DNA from: Holophagaceae bacterium
GTDB lineage: Bacteria > Acidobacteriota > Holophagae > Holophagales > Holophagaceae
Assembly: GCA_016710635.1 (NCBI GenBank)
Contig: JADJVL010000013.1
Coordinates: 23,230-87,229 of the forward strand
Length of the DNA: 64,000 bases
Reading direction: 5' to 3'
Shown one piece after another: positions 25,696 through 34,454 of the stretch (its first letter is position 1; every line of letters starts with the position of its first letter). The position numbers and the translations under genes are program-made. The notes under the pieces are model-generated. The model did no database searches. It was not told the DNA's origin and worked only from the letters and a program-made list of their open reading frames with translations.

Positions 25696-27668
25696 TTGCC
25701 TCCAGCGTCGGCATAGCGGGCCTTGAAGCCTTCCCAGCGCACGCGCTGCGCTTCCAGAAAGAGCTTGAAGACCGGCCTGGCGCGGAGGGGATCAAGCCGC
25801 GGATCCCTCTGGATGAGCGGGTAGCAGGGCAGCCCCTCTTCGGTGGCGATGCGGAGAAGGCGCAGGGCCTCGGCCTCGTCCCCGAGAGCCGCGTAGGCGC
25901 AGGCCAAGTGATAGGCCGCGTGGTGGAAATGGGCCCGGCCCTGGCCCGCGGCCTCGGCCTTCTGCGCCAACGCCCGGGCTTCGGCGCCTCGGCCCTGGCG
26001 CGCCAGAAGGAATGACTGGACGGCCTGCAGGTCGGACTCGAAGGTCCTGGATCCCGCCGGGCCGAACTCCTTCAGGGTCTGGGCGAGCGCCTGGGCCTCA
26101 ACAGCCTTGCCCATGCGCTCCAGCACCGCCGGCAGTTCCCACTGCCCGACGGGAACCAGGGTCAGGTAGATGGCCCTGGCGCCTTCCAGATCCAGGTTCA
26201 TCCATTTCACACGGGCCAGCCTGTACTGGGTTCCAAATCCCATTTTTCCCGCATACCGGGAGGTCGAATAGATCCTCGTGGCCTCGTCCAGGAGGCCAAC
26301 ATGTTCGCAAATGGTGCCGAGGATGAAGCGGGTCTTTTCATTCCCGGGGTCCAGGCGGCTGGCCCGGGCCAGGTCCACCAGAGCCTCCTCCATGTGGTAG
26401 CCCGCATCGTGGGTGAAGGCCAGGCGGCCCCTCAGCTCGAGCGCCTTGGGATCATCCGGATGCACCTGCAGCACGCGCTGGATGTGCTCGTAGGCGAGGG
26501 GCGCGACGGCGCTTTTCTCGCCTTCGCGGTTGAAAACCCATTCGACCAGGTGTTCCGCCAGGCCCAACCGCGCCTCCAGAAGGCCCGGATCCGCCGTCAA
26601 GGCCTCCTGGTAGGCCTGCACAATCGGATCCTGGCCAGGCGTCGAGACGGTGGCCTTGTTCCAGTCAAGGCGTGAAGCCATGTACTCCGCCCGCTGCAGG
26701 GCCGCCCACCCGGGCGACCTGGAGGCTGTGGATGCGGGCACGGCGGGAGGACGGCGCGACAGCCACAGCCCTCCGAGGCCCAGCACCGCCAATCCGGCGG
26801 CCACTGCGGACCCGAGCCAGCGGCGGCTGCGTTCCAGCACCGGAGCAGCCAGCCTCACCGTCGGGTCGTCGAGGACCGCGGCGCTGGCTGGACGCAGTTC
26901 CGGATCCTTCGCCAGGCAGGCCTGCAGCACCGGCGCGGCCCACGGTGAAAGCGGCGCGTCCCGGAGCGGATCATCGTTCAGGATCGCCGCGAGGATCTCG
27001 GCGGGCGTGCCCCGGCGGAAGGCCGCCCGGCCCGTCAGCATTTCGAAGAGGACCAGCCCCAGGGCGTGGACGTCCGAGCGGCGGGTGGCGGACTCCCCCC
27101 GGGCCTGCTCCGGCGACAGGTAGGTGAGGGTCCCGAGGATGGCGCCCGTGCCCGTCTGGAGGGCGACGGTGGCGTCGTGTTCCAGGACATCGAGGCGCTT
27201 CGCGAGGCCGAAGTCCAGGATCTTGAGCTCCCCGTCCCGGGTGATGAAGAGGTTCTCAGGCTTCAGATCGCGGTGGATGAGGCCCTGGGCGTGGGCCGCG
27301 GCCATGGCGCGCACGGCCTTCAGCCACAGGGCGCGCGCCTCCTCTTCCGGGATCGGACCGCGATGGATCTTCTCCCGGAGCGTCTCGCCTTCCAGGCGCT
27401 CCATGACGATGTACGGGGCCGAGTCCTCCCACAGGATGTCGTGGATGGCCACGATGCCGGGATGCTTCAGGCCCGCGGCGAGACGCGCCTCGGACAGAAA
27501 GCGCGCCCGCCACTCCGGGTCCTCCGAGCCGGCACCCGACATGCGCTTGAGGGCGACTTCCCGGCCCAGGCGCGGATCCCAGGCCAGGTAGACCTCGCCC
27601 ATGCCGCCGGCCCCGAGGAGGCCGCGCACCTCGTAGGGTCCGATCCTGCTGCCTGGGGAGAGGGACAT
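25692..27668 (-). CDS. transmembrane Ser/Thr protein kinase with extracytoplasmic TPR region
   Basis: A 658-residue PknB-type kinase; the start at MSLSPGSRIGPYEVRG is right before the kinase domain. Seen: GAGGMGEVYLAWD, VALKRM lysine, HRDLKPENLFI, DFGLAKR, LTYLSPEQARGE. A single membrane helix (GSAVAAGLAVLGLGGLWL, around residue 290) is followed by a helical TPR-like domain (YEHIQRVLQVHPDDPKALEL, YHLACAYAALGDEAEALRL) that would be outside the membrane. The kinase is complete and should be active. The signal sensed and substrates are unknown. Confidence 0.9.
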   Translation of the reverse strand: MSLSPGSRIGPYEVRGLLGAGGMGEVYLAWDPRLGREVALKRMSGAGSEDPEWRARFLSEARLAAGLKHPGIVAIHDILWEDSAPYIVMERLEGETLREKIHRGPIPEEEARALWLKAVRAMAAAHAQGLIHRDLKPENLFITRDGELKILDFGLAKRLDVLEHDATVALQTGTGAILGTLTYLSPEQARGESATRRSDVHALGLVLFEMLTGRAAFRRGTPAEILAAILNDDPLRDAPLSPWAAPVLQACLAKDPELRPASAAVLDDPTVRLAAPVLERSRRWLGSAVAAGLAVLGLGGLWLSRRPPAVPASTASRSPGWAALQRAEYMASRLDWNKATVSTPGQDPIVQAYQEALTADPGLLEARLGLAEHLVEWVFNREGEKSAVAPLAYEHIQRVLQVHPDDPKALELRGRLAFTHDAGYHMEEALVDLARASRLDPGNEKTRFILGTICEHVGLLDEATRIYSTSRYAGKMGFGTQYRLARVKWMNLDLEGARAIYLTLVPVGQWELPAVLERMGKAVEAQALAQTLKEFGPAGSRTFESDLQAVQSFLLARQGRGAEARALAQKAEAAGQGRAHFHHAAYHLACAYAALGDEAEALRLLRIATEEGLPCYPLIQRDPRLDPLRARPVFKLFLEAQRVRWEGFKARYADAGGN

Positions 27669-27718
27669 GTCCGAGGATTGTAGGCGCCCGCCCGGGAATG
27701 GCCAGTCAGCAGTGGGGC

Positions 27719-28444
27719 CTAGCGCGGCAGTTCGAGGATCAGGTCCTGGGCGAGGCGGGCCTTCACCCCGAAGACCTCCAGCAGCACCTCCGGCGTCAGC
27801 ACCTCGTCCGGCGGCCCCTGGGCCACGCAGGCGCCCTTGTGCAGCACCAGCACCCGGTCGAAGCAGTGGGCGGCGCGGAGGTCGTGGAGGCTCATGAGCA
27901 CGGTGGCGCCCTGCGCCTTCAGGCCGTTGGCGAGTTCCAGGACCTCGAGGCCGTGGCGCACGTCCAGGTGGGAGGTGGGCTCGTCCCACAGCTGGATGGG
28001 CGCGCCGGTGGCGAGGGCCCGGGCCAGGAAGACCCGGCGCCGCTCTCCGCCGGAGAGCCGCGTCACCGGCCGGTCCGAGAGATCGGTCAGATCGAACGCG
28101 GCCAGGGCCTCCTCGATTCCATGCCCGTCCTCGCCGTGTCCAGCCTCCCTGTGGGCGTAGCGGCCCTGGGCCACCACCTCGCGCACGGGGAAGCCGAAGT
28201 CCGCGTGGCTCTCCTGGCCCACCCACGCCAGGATCCGCGCCCGGTCCAGGAAGGGGATGCGCCGGAGCTCCTCGCCGCGCCAGCGGATCTCGCCCTCCGC
28301 CGGCAGCAGCCCCGCCAGGGCCTGGAGCAGGGTGGACTTGCCGGCGCCGTTGGGCCCCAGCACCGCCGCCAGACAGCCCGCGGGCAGCTCCAGGGACACG
28401 TCCCGCAGGCGCCCTTCCACGCGGAGACCGGACGCGGCGATCAC
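27719..28444 (-). CDS. btuD: corrinoid ABC transporter ATP-binding protein
   Basis: A 241-residue ABC ATPase starting at a GTG overlapping the permease stop (GTGA). Seen: Walker A GPNGAGKST, Q-loop VGQES, signature LSGGERRRV, Walker B IQLWDEPTSHLD and the H-loop SLHDLRAAH. It energises import through the permease encoded immediately upstream. B12 rather than iron-siderophore specificity is inferred from the cobalamin riboswitch at the head of the operon. Last gene of the btuB-F-C-D run. Confidence 0.88.
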   Translation of the reverse strand: MIAASGLRVEGRLRDVSLELPAGCLAAVLGPNGAGKSTLLQALAGLLPAEGEIRWRGEELRRIPFLDRARILAWVGQESHADFGFPVREVVAQGRYAHREAGHGEDGHGIEEALAAFDLTDLSDRPVTRLSGGERRRVFLARALATGAPIQLWDEPTSHLDVRHGLEVLELANGLKAQGATVLMSLHDLRAAHCFDRVLVLHKGACVAQGPPDEVLTPEVLLEVFGVKARLAQDLILELPR

Positions 28445-29418
28445 GGGCGGCCTCCCCGCCGCAGCATCCAGAGGAAGAAGGGGCCGCCCGCCAGGGCCGT
28501 GACCACGCCGAGGCGGAGCTGGCCCGGCAGGGTGCGGACGAGGAGGTCGCACAGGAGGACGAAGGCTGCGCCGCCGAGCATGGAGAGGGGCAGCAGGCGC
28601 CGGTGGTCCGGGCCGAAGGCGAGGCGCAGGAGGTGGGGGACGATGAGGCCGACGAAGCCCACGACGCCGCCCACCGCCGTCGCCAGGGCCGTGAGGAGGG
28701 TGGAGAGGATGATGAGCTCCCAGCGCAGGCGTTTCACGTTCACGCCGAGGCTCTGCGCCCCCAGCTCCCCCATGGCGAGGAGGTTGAGGGCCCGGGCCGA
28801 CGGCAGCACCAGCAGGCAGGCGAGGAGCACCCCGGGCAGGCTGATGGCCACGTGCTCCCAGGTGCGGCTTTCCAGACCGCCCATGAGCCAGAAGAGGATC
28901 TGGCCGCCGACCTCGAAGTGGCCCGCCTTCAGGGTGAGGACGAAGCTGGTGGCGGCGCCGAAAAGGGCGTTCATGGCGACCCCCGCCAGCAGGAGGTGCT
29001 CGGTGCTGGCCCCCTCCCGGGCGATGGCGAGGACCGCCAGGGTCGCGAGGAAGGCGCCGGCGATGCTGGCCAGCGGGAGGGACCACATGGACAGGGAGGC
29101 CCATCCGAAGGCGAAGGCGATCACCGCCCCGAGGGCCCCGCCGCTGCTCACCCCCAGGAGCCCGGGGCTCGCCAGGGGATTGCGGAAGAAGGACTGCATG
29201 AGGACGCCGGAAGCGGCCAGGGCCGCCCCCACCGCCATGGCCACCAGGGCTCGCGGCAGACGGAAGTCCAGCAGGATGGTGCGGGTCATCGCATCCCCGC
29301 CACCGGCGAGAACCCGCAGGATCTCACCGGGCGCGAGGTGCACCTCCCCCAGGGCCAGGGAGGCGAGCAGGGCCAGGGCCAGGAGGGCCACCAGGAGGAG
29401 GACGGCGCGGAGGCTCAC
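28441..29418 (-). CDS. btuC: FecCD/BtuC-type corrinoid ABC transporter permease
   Basis: A 325-residue polytopic membrane protein with about nine or ten helices. Family strings are LDFRLPRALVAMAVGAALAA, NPLASPGLLGVSSGGALG, WLMGGLESRTWEHV, LGVNVKRLRW and GFVGLIVPHLLRL (coupling-helix region contacting the ATPase). GTG start, seven bases after the binding-protein stop. A BtuC role follows from operon and riboswitch; sequence alone only supports the FecCD family. Confidence 0.9.
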   Translation of the reverse strand: MSLRAVLLLVALLALALLASLALGEVHLAPGEILRVLAGGGDAMTRTILLDFRLPRALVAMAVGAALAASGVLMQSFFRNPLASPGLLGVSSGGALGAVIAFAFGWASLSMWSLPLASIAGAFLATLAVLAIAREGASTEHLLLAGVAMNALFGAATSFVLTLKAGHFEVGGQILFWLMGGLESRTWEHVAISLPGVLLACLLVLPSARALNLLAMGELGAQSLGVNVKRLRWELIILSTLLTALATAVGGVVGFVGLIVPHLLRLAFGPDHRRLLPLSMLGGAAFVLLCDLLVRTLPGQLRLGVVTALAGGPFFLWMLRRGGRP

Positions 29419-29425
29419 GGGCGGC

Positions 29426-30253
29426 TCACCGGAAGCGCTCCGGATGCAGGGCCTTCGCCAGCTGCTCGTAGGCGTCGAGGCGCCCCTGGGAGATGGAGGA
29501 CATGGCGGGACCGTTGATGCGCGCGAAGCGCCGGGCCTTGGTCGCCGCCAGGAACTTGTAGGGTGGAAGGCCCTCGATCCGCGCGGCGATGTCGCCCCGC
29601 TCGTCGTCGCTGATCACCAGGGCGTCGATGCGCCACCCGAGCATGGCTTCCGCGGGGGTTGGCGCGTGACCCTGGAGTCCCGCCTCTGCGGCCACATTCA
29701 CCGCCCCCGCGTGGCGGCACACGTCGTCGAAAGTGGTGTCGAGGCCCGCCAGGAAGCCGTAGGTGCTGGGGGCGATGACCCGCACCGGCGGCGCCCCCGC
29801 GAGGCGGGCCTGGAGGGCCGCGACCCGGGCCCGCCAGGCGGCCACCACCGTTTCCGCCCGCGCCGCGTGGCCCAGGGCCGCGCCGATGCGGCGGGCGTTG
29901 GCGCAGAGGTCCTCGAAGGTGTCGAAGCGCTCCAGGGCCACCACCGTCACGCCGCTGCGCTGAAGCAGGGCGCGGGTCTCGGCGCGGGTGTAGCTCGCCA
30001 CGAGCACCAGGTCGGGCCGGTGCTTCAGCACGCTCTCCGCATCGCTGTCCCGGAGCCTGGGATAGGGCGCGGCCTCCTTCACGACGGGGCTGAACTTGGG
30101 ATCCGCGGCGAGGTGGCTGAGGGCGGCGATCTGCCCCGGATCCGCGAGGGCCAGGAGCAGTTCGTCCGTGCCGAGGGTCTGGCTCACGACGCGCTTGGGC
30201 GCCCCGGCGAAGGCCGCCAGGGAAGCGAAGAGGCAGAGCAGGACGCGGAGCAT
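29426..30253 (-). CDS. btuF: corrinoid-binding periplasmic protein
   Basis: A 275-residue helical-backbone binding protein (class III) with signal peptide MLRVLLCLFASLAAFAGA. Domain 1 begins KRVVSQTLGTDELLLAL and contains ESVLKHRPDLVLVASYT; a long connecting helix region and domain 2 follow (VRVIAPSTYGFLAGLDTTFDDVCRHAGAVNVAAEAG), with the normal YEQLAKALHPERF ending. It delivers ligand to the permease. Ligand identity as a corrinoid is inferred from the riboswitch and BtuB. Confidence 0.88.
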   Translation of the reverse strand: MLRVLLCLFASLAAFAGAPKRVVSQTLGTDELLLALADPGQIAALSHLAADPKFSPVVKEAAPYPRLRDSDAESVLKHRPDLVLVASYTRAETRALLQRSGVTVVALERFDTFEDLCANARRIGAALGHAARAETVVAAWRARVAALQARLAGAPPVRVIAPSTYGFLAGLDTTFDDVCRHAGAVNVAAEAGLQGHAPTPAEAMLGWRIDALVISDDERGDIAARIEGLPPYKFLAATKARRFARINGPAMSSISQGRLDAYEQLAKALHPERFR

Positions 30254-30262
30254 GGCGGGACC

Positions 30263-32309
30263 TTACCAGCGATAGGTGGCGGAGAGGGAAGCCCGGCGTC
30301 CCGGCGCCGGGAAGCCGTAGACGAGGGCGGCATTGCCGTTTCCATCGAAGGCGCCGGAAGTCCAGTCCGCCGCGTTCTGCTTCGGCTGGAGGAGATGCTC
30401 GCCTCTGAGCAGCAGGGTCAGGTCCTTCCGCGGCGTCCAGCCGAAGGACACGCTCACCTCCGTGTACGCGTGCCCCGTGCTGATCACCCGGAAGGACGGC
30501 ACGTCCTGCACGTCGTAGCGTGGGCCGATGCGGTCCACGCGCAGGTCCCCGCGCCAGGGGCCGGCGGCGGCGAAGGCCGCCACGGAGGCCGTGAAGAAGG
30601 GATGGCGGACGAGGGCCGTGTTCTGCGCGCCGTAGCGCTCCGCCGGCGTGTCGTGGTCGAGGTCACGGGTGTCCTGGCTGCGGAGGATCAGGTCCCAGCC
30701 GCAGGCGAGGACCGTTCCCCCACGCCAGGCCAGGGCCCCTTCAAGGCTGGAGGCCTGCGCGTTCCCGGCGTTCTCGTAGTGGTCCGTGAAGGCGCCGGAG
30801 AAGGTGGGGTCGTAGCGGTAGGCCAGGAGGCTGGTGATCCGCGTGCGCTGGGCCTCCAGGCGGTATTCGAAAGCCGCCCGCGAAGCGGCCGGTGGCTCCG
30901 ACCTGGAGCGTGCGGCCCCGCTCCGGCGCGAGGCCGTAGTCCCGGCCATCCACCACGCCGGCCTGGGCGTTGAGGGTGAACTCCACCAGGTTCGGCATGC
31001 GGAAGCCCTGGCCGAAGCCCGCGTAGAGGCGCAGGCGGGGGTCCAGGAGCCAATTCAGTCCGGTCTTGAGGGTGGTGGCCTCCGCGGATCCCACCCGGCT
31101 GCGGGCGCCGGTGGCGACCCGGGTGAGGTCCCGATGGGTGGCTTCCCGCCGCAGGCCGCTCACCCAGTCCAGGCCCCGGGTGAGCTCCCACCGGACTTCC
31201 ACGGCGGCGGCGAGATCCCGGCCTTCGCCGCGGTACTGGACGTTTCCGAAGAGCAGGGGGTCGTAGTAGTTCCGCGCCTCGCTGGTGTCCACGCGGCCCT
31301 CCAGCCGGCCCGAGATCCGCAGCGCGGCGGCCGGCATCCAGTTCACCGAGACCTGGTCCTCCACCCGGCGGAAGCTGCGGTCCCGCTGGGCGCGGCCCCG
31401 GCCCGCGGGATCCCCGCTGCGTCCCTCGATCACGCCAAAGGCGTTCTCGAAGTCCAGGGACTTGGAGGCTTCGAAGCGCAGGGTCGCGCCCCAGCTCTGG
31501 TGGCGGGCCCTGCTCTCCCGGTCTGGCACGAAGACGCGGACCGGGGCGTAGGCCGGCGGCAGGTACTGGACATCGAAGGGCGTGGCCACCGTTTGCCCGG
31601 AATTGCGGTAGTGGGCCGTCAGGTCGAAGGCCCCGAAGCGGCCGCCGCCGCGGAGGAAGGCGCCCGCCTGATGGAATTCATCCCCGGGAAAGTCGGTGCC
31701 CTGCCGGGTGGCTTCGCCACCGGCGCTGAGCCAGCCGGCGGCGCCCTGCCAGTGGACCGTGGCCCCGCCGCCGCCCTGGGCCTGGGTGCCGCCCATGAGG
31801 AAGGCCGCCCCGTGGAGGCCGGCTTCGGCGGGGGCGGCGCTGCGCAGGTTGATGACGCCCCCGATCGCGTCGCTGCCGAAGAGCACCGAGTTCGGTCCCA
31901 GGAGCAGTTCCACCCGCTCGATGCCCAGCAGGCTGATGGCCCCCAGGTTCGGGCTCACATCGGTGGAGTCGTTCAGTCGCAGGCCGTCCAGGAGCACCAC
32001 CACGTTGCGGGACAGGGTTCCGTTGAGGAAGGCGCTGGCCTGCTTGCCGGGGCCGCCGGTGGGCATGGCCGTCCCGGGCTGCAGCACCGCCAGGAGCTCG
32101 GCGAGGGTGCGCACCTGCAGCCGCGCCAGCTCCTCCCCCTCGAGGATCCGCACCGGGTTGGGCGTCTTCACGACCTCCACGGGCACGGCCTCCGCGGTCA
32201 CGGTGACGGTGGCTTCGGGCTTCTTCCGCTCCTCGGGCTCCCCGGCCTGCAGCCGGACCCCGCAGACGAGGATGAGGAAGAGCTTGGAAAAGTTGAGTCG
32301 CTGGCCCAT
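30263..32309 (-). pseudogene. btuB: BtuB-like TonB-dependent receptor, interrupted by a 1-base frameshift
   Basis: The frame from 32309 encodes a signal peptide (NFSKLFLILVCGVRLQA), a plug domain (PNPVRILEGEELARLQVRTL, VVVLLDGLRLNDSTD, IERVELLLGPNSVLFGSDAIGGVINL) and most of a barrel. At 30870-30872 an extra base in a three-A run shifts it: before the shift it reads TGRFAGGF; after it FEYRLEAQRT resumes in the next frame and continues to a barrel end ASLSATYRW. Removing one base restores a single receptor of about 680 residues. It is outer-membrane corrinoid uptake by position right after the cobalamin riboswitch. Whether the lesion is real or a read error cannot be told here; the downstream importer genes are intact, which hints at an error or a very recent mutation. 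Confidence 0.85.
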
Positions 32310-32394
32310 TCATGCCTCCACGCATGAAAGCGAAGGAAGGCGGGCACGGGCGGAAGGCGCGAGCCCTCCGCTCCCTCGACGGTTGGGAAGAGCC

Positions 32395-32600
32395 CTGAAC
32401 CGGTCTCCGGGCTCGCACGCGTCCGGCATCAAGTGATGCTCCGAAGCCTTCCCGAGGCGGCGCCTCAGTGACTCCGGTTCGAAGGCCCGCTCCGTGGAGC
32501 GCTCCTCCGGGACATCCCGCTTGCGCGAGGTGCATACCGTTGCGGGGCAGCGCCGGAATCCCACCGGCTTCCCGAACATCCAGGGCGGATGTCAGGGCCA
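32395..32600 (-). promoter_or_regulatory. cobalamin (AdoCbl) riboswitch
   Basis: On the minus strand the leader of btuB has the class hallmarks in order: GGTGGGATTCCGGCGCTGCCC, GCCCCGCAACGGT (about 32537-32549), AGTCACTGAGG (32464-32474) followed by CTCGGGAAGGC, and a B12-box-like GCGAGCCCGGAGACCGG (32400-32416) near the 3' side. About 90 bases, with a GGAGG ribosome site, separate it from the btuB ATG. Binding of adenosylcobalamin should turn off the importer operon. Ends are approximate. Confidence 0.9.
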
Positions 32601-32625
32601 GCATTCCACGAAAGCGCCGGCCGGA

Positions 32626-33204
32626 TCAACTCCCCGCCGGCAGGGCCTTGTTGTGGAAGCGAAGCACCGCGCGGTTCGAGCCGTGGACTTCCAGCTTGGT
32701 CAGGCCGAAGGGTTGCCAGGCGAGGTCCAGGGCCCGGTCCAGGGGCAGGCCCATGAAGTGGGCGAGGATGGCCCGCAGGGTACCGCCGTGGGAGAGGACG
32801 AGGATGGGCGCCTCGCCGGTCAGGTGGCCCTGGATGGCCATCACGGCGCGGCTGGCGCAGCGGGAGAAGCTCTCCCCGCCCGGCGGCGTGGCGTGGACCG
32901 GGTTGGCGAGGAAGGCTTCGCCGCCCTTGATCTCGCTCCAGGGCTGCCCTTCCCACTCGCCGAAGGACTGTTCCTGCAGCTCCGGCAGCACCAGGGCCGG
33001 CAGGCCGAGGTCCAGGGCATGATCCCGAGCGCGGCGCAGGTCGGAGGTGAGCACGCGCTGCACCCCCAGAGCCAGCACTTCCCGCTTCACCGCCGGCCAG
33101 AGGGCTTCGCCCTCCGGGGAGATCTCCGCATCCGTCGTGCCCAGGGGCGCCGCCGACGGGTTCGCCGTGGTCGGGCCGTGGCGGAGCAGGTACACGGAGA
33201 GCAT
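32626..33204 (-). CDS. histidine phosphatase family protein, possible alpha-ribazole phosphatase
   Basis: A 192-residue phosphoglycerate-mutase-like phosphatase. The start at MLSVYLLRHGPTTAN puts the catalytic RHG histidine at the usual place. Other features are LTSDLRRARDHA, the acid EQSFGEWEGQPW and the second histidine in VLSHGGTLRAIL. CobC (alpha-ribazole-5'-phosphate phosphatase) belongs to this family, and the gene lies immediately upstream of the cobalamin riboswitch, so a role in cobamide completion is attractive. It is, however, before rather than behind the switch and could be any small-molecule phosphatase. Confidence 0.8.
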   Translation of the reverse strand: MLSVYLLRHGPTTANPSAAPLGTTDAEISPEGEALWPAVKREVLALGVQRVLTSDLRRARDHALDLGLPALVLPELQEQSFGEWEGQPWSEIKGGEAFLANPVHATPPGGESFSRCASRAVMAIQGHLTGEAPILVLSHGGTLRAILAHFMGLPLDRALDLAWQPFGLTKLEVHGSNRAVLRFHNKALPAGS

Positions 33205-33269
33205 CGCCCATGATGGCCGGGCGCCGATTGCAGGGGGAGGCTTTCCCACAGGGGCTACACTCAATCCCG

Positions 33270-33875
33270 ATGGCCAAGCGCGAACCCGTCCGCCCCAGTC
33301 CGAAGCTGCTTGCCCTGCTGAAGGACTTCCAGCAGATCGCCGGCATGGCGGGGTACCTCACTTCCGCCATGGACGCCCCCCAGCTGCGGCTGATGTTCAC
33401 CCTCTTCGCGCGGATCATGGCCCCCACGGAGGAGGCCGCCCGGGCTCGGGTGGCGGATCTGCAGGCCTGGTGCGACCGCATCGGCGTGGACCTGCGGGAA
33501 GGCAGCTCGTCGGCGGTCCTACCGCCCCAGGTGCTCATCGCCAACCCCCAGGCGGCCCCCAGCGGCATGTGGCTGCTGGTGGCCACCATGAACTTCAACA
33601 CCAAGATCACCGACAGCAGCTACCAGCGGGTCCGCACCGCCGTGCTGAAGGCCTACCAGCGGGCGGTGGTCCTGCGGGAAAAGGGCCTCGACGTGGCCCT
33701 GCATCTCCTGGAGACCCCGGAAAGCTGGGAAGCGGTCATCACGGCGGAGATTCCGCTGCTGCTCGAGGCTGGCCCCGACCAGGACGACCCTGAGCCCGCC
33801 GCGCCCGAAGGTGAACCTGCGGCCGCCGAGGCGGACGGACTGGAAGTCCCGGACCCTCCCGCGACCGGCGCCTAG
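33270..33875 (+). CDS. hypothetical helical protein
   Basis: A 201-residue protein of unknown family, starting MAKREPVRPSPKLLALL. The first 150 residues are mostly helical (LKDFQQIAGMAGYLTSAMD, TDSSYQRVRTAVLKAYQRAVVLREKG) and the C-terminal 40 are acidic and Pro/Ala-rich, suggesting a flexible tail. No signal peptide or membrane span. It is divergent from the phosphatase, and its stop overlaps the convergent rdgB stop by four bases. Confidence 0.6.
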   Translation: MAKREPVRPSPKLLALLKDFQQIAGMAGYLTSAMDAPQLRLMFTLFARIMAPTEEAARARVADLQAWCDRIGVDLREGSSSAVLPPQVLIANPQAAPSGMWLLVATMNFNTKITDSSYQRVRTAVLKAYQRAVVLREKGLDVALHLLETPESWEAVITAEIPLLLEAGPDQDDPEPAAPEGEPAAAEADGLEVPDPPATGA

Positions 33876-34453
33876 ACCATCAGCTTCAATGCCTCGCAGG
33901 CCCGGGCGCGGTGGCTCAGCCGGGATTTCACCCGGTTCCCGAGCTGGGCGAAGGTGCGCCGGTAGCCCTTGGGGATGAAGATCGGATCGTAGCCGAAGCC
34001 CCGGGTGCCCGCCGGGTGCGGGGCCAGCTTCCCTTCCACCGTGCCCTCGGCGTAGACCAGTTCGCCCGCGGGAAAGGGCGCGAAGGCGAGGACGCAGACG
34101 AAGGAAGCGTTGCGCCGGGCGTCCAGGGGCATCATCGCCAGCAGGGCGCGGTTCTTCTCATCCTGTTCCAGCTCCCGGGCGAAGCGGGCGCTGAGGACGC
34201 CGGGCCCGCCGTGGAGGGCTTCCACGCAGAGGCCGGAATCATCCGCCAGCACGCCGTCCAGCTCCGCTTCCCCGTGCCGCGACCACCAGGCCCGGGCGAA
34301 GTCCGCCTTCTGGGCCGCGTTGTCCCGGAAGAAGGCCCCGTCCTCGGGAATGCCCGGCGCGGTCTTCGGCCAGGGCAAGAGTTCGAAGCCCGGCAGCAGC
34401 AGGCGGAACTCCACGAGCTTGCCTTCATTGCGCGAAGCGAGGAGGAGCTTCAC
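33872..34453 (-). CDS. rdgB: RdgB/HAM1 non-canonical purine NTP pyrophosphatase
   Basis: A 193-residue enzyme that hydrolyses dITP/ITP/XTP to monophosphates, keeping damaged purines out of DNA. The GTG start gives the family-typical VKLLLASRNEGKLVEF; an ATG 24 bases upstream lacks a ribosome site. Seen: the substrate loop SRNEGK, ADDSGLCVEAL (catalytic Asp), GGPGVLSARFA, TVEGKLAPHPAGTRGFGYDPIFIP and SHRARA near the end. It begins one base after the E1-like gene stop, so both are probably one unit. Confidence 0.92.
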   Translation of the reverse strand: MKLLLASRNEGKLVEFRLLLPGFELLPWPKTAPGIPEDGAFFRDNAAQKADFARAWWSRHGEAELDGVLADDSGLCVEALHGGPGVLSARFARELEQDEKNRALLAMMPLDARRNASFVCVLAFAPFPAGELVYAEGTVEGKLAPHPAGTRGFGYDPIFIPKGYRRTFAQLGNRVKSRLSHRARACEALKLMV

Positions 34454-34454
34454 C

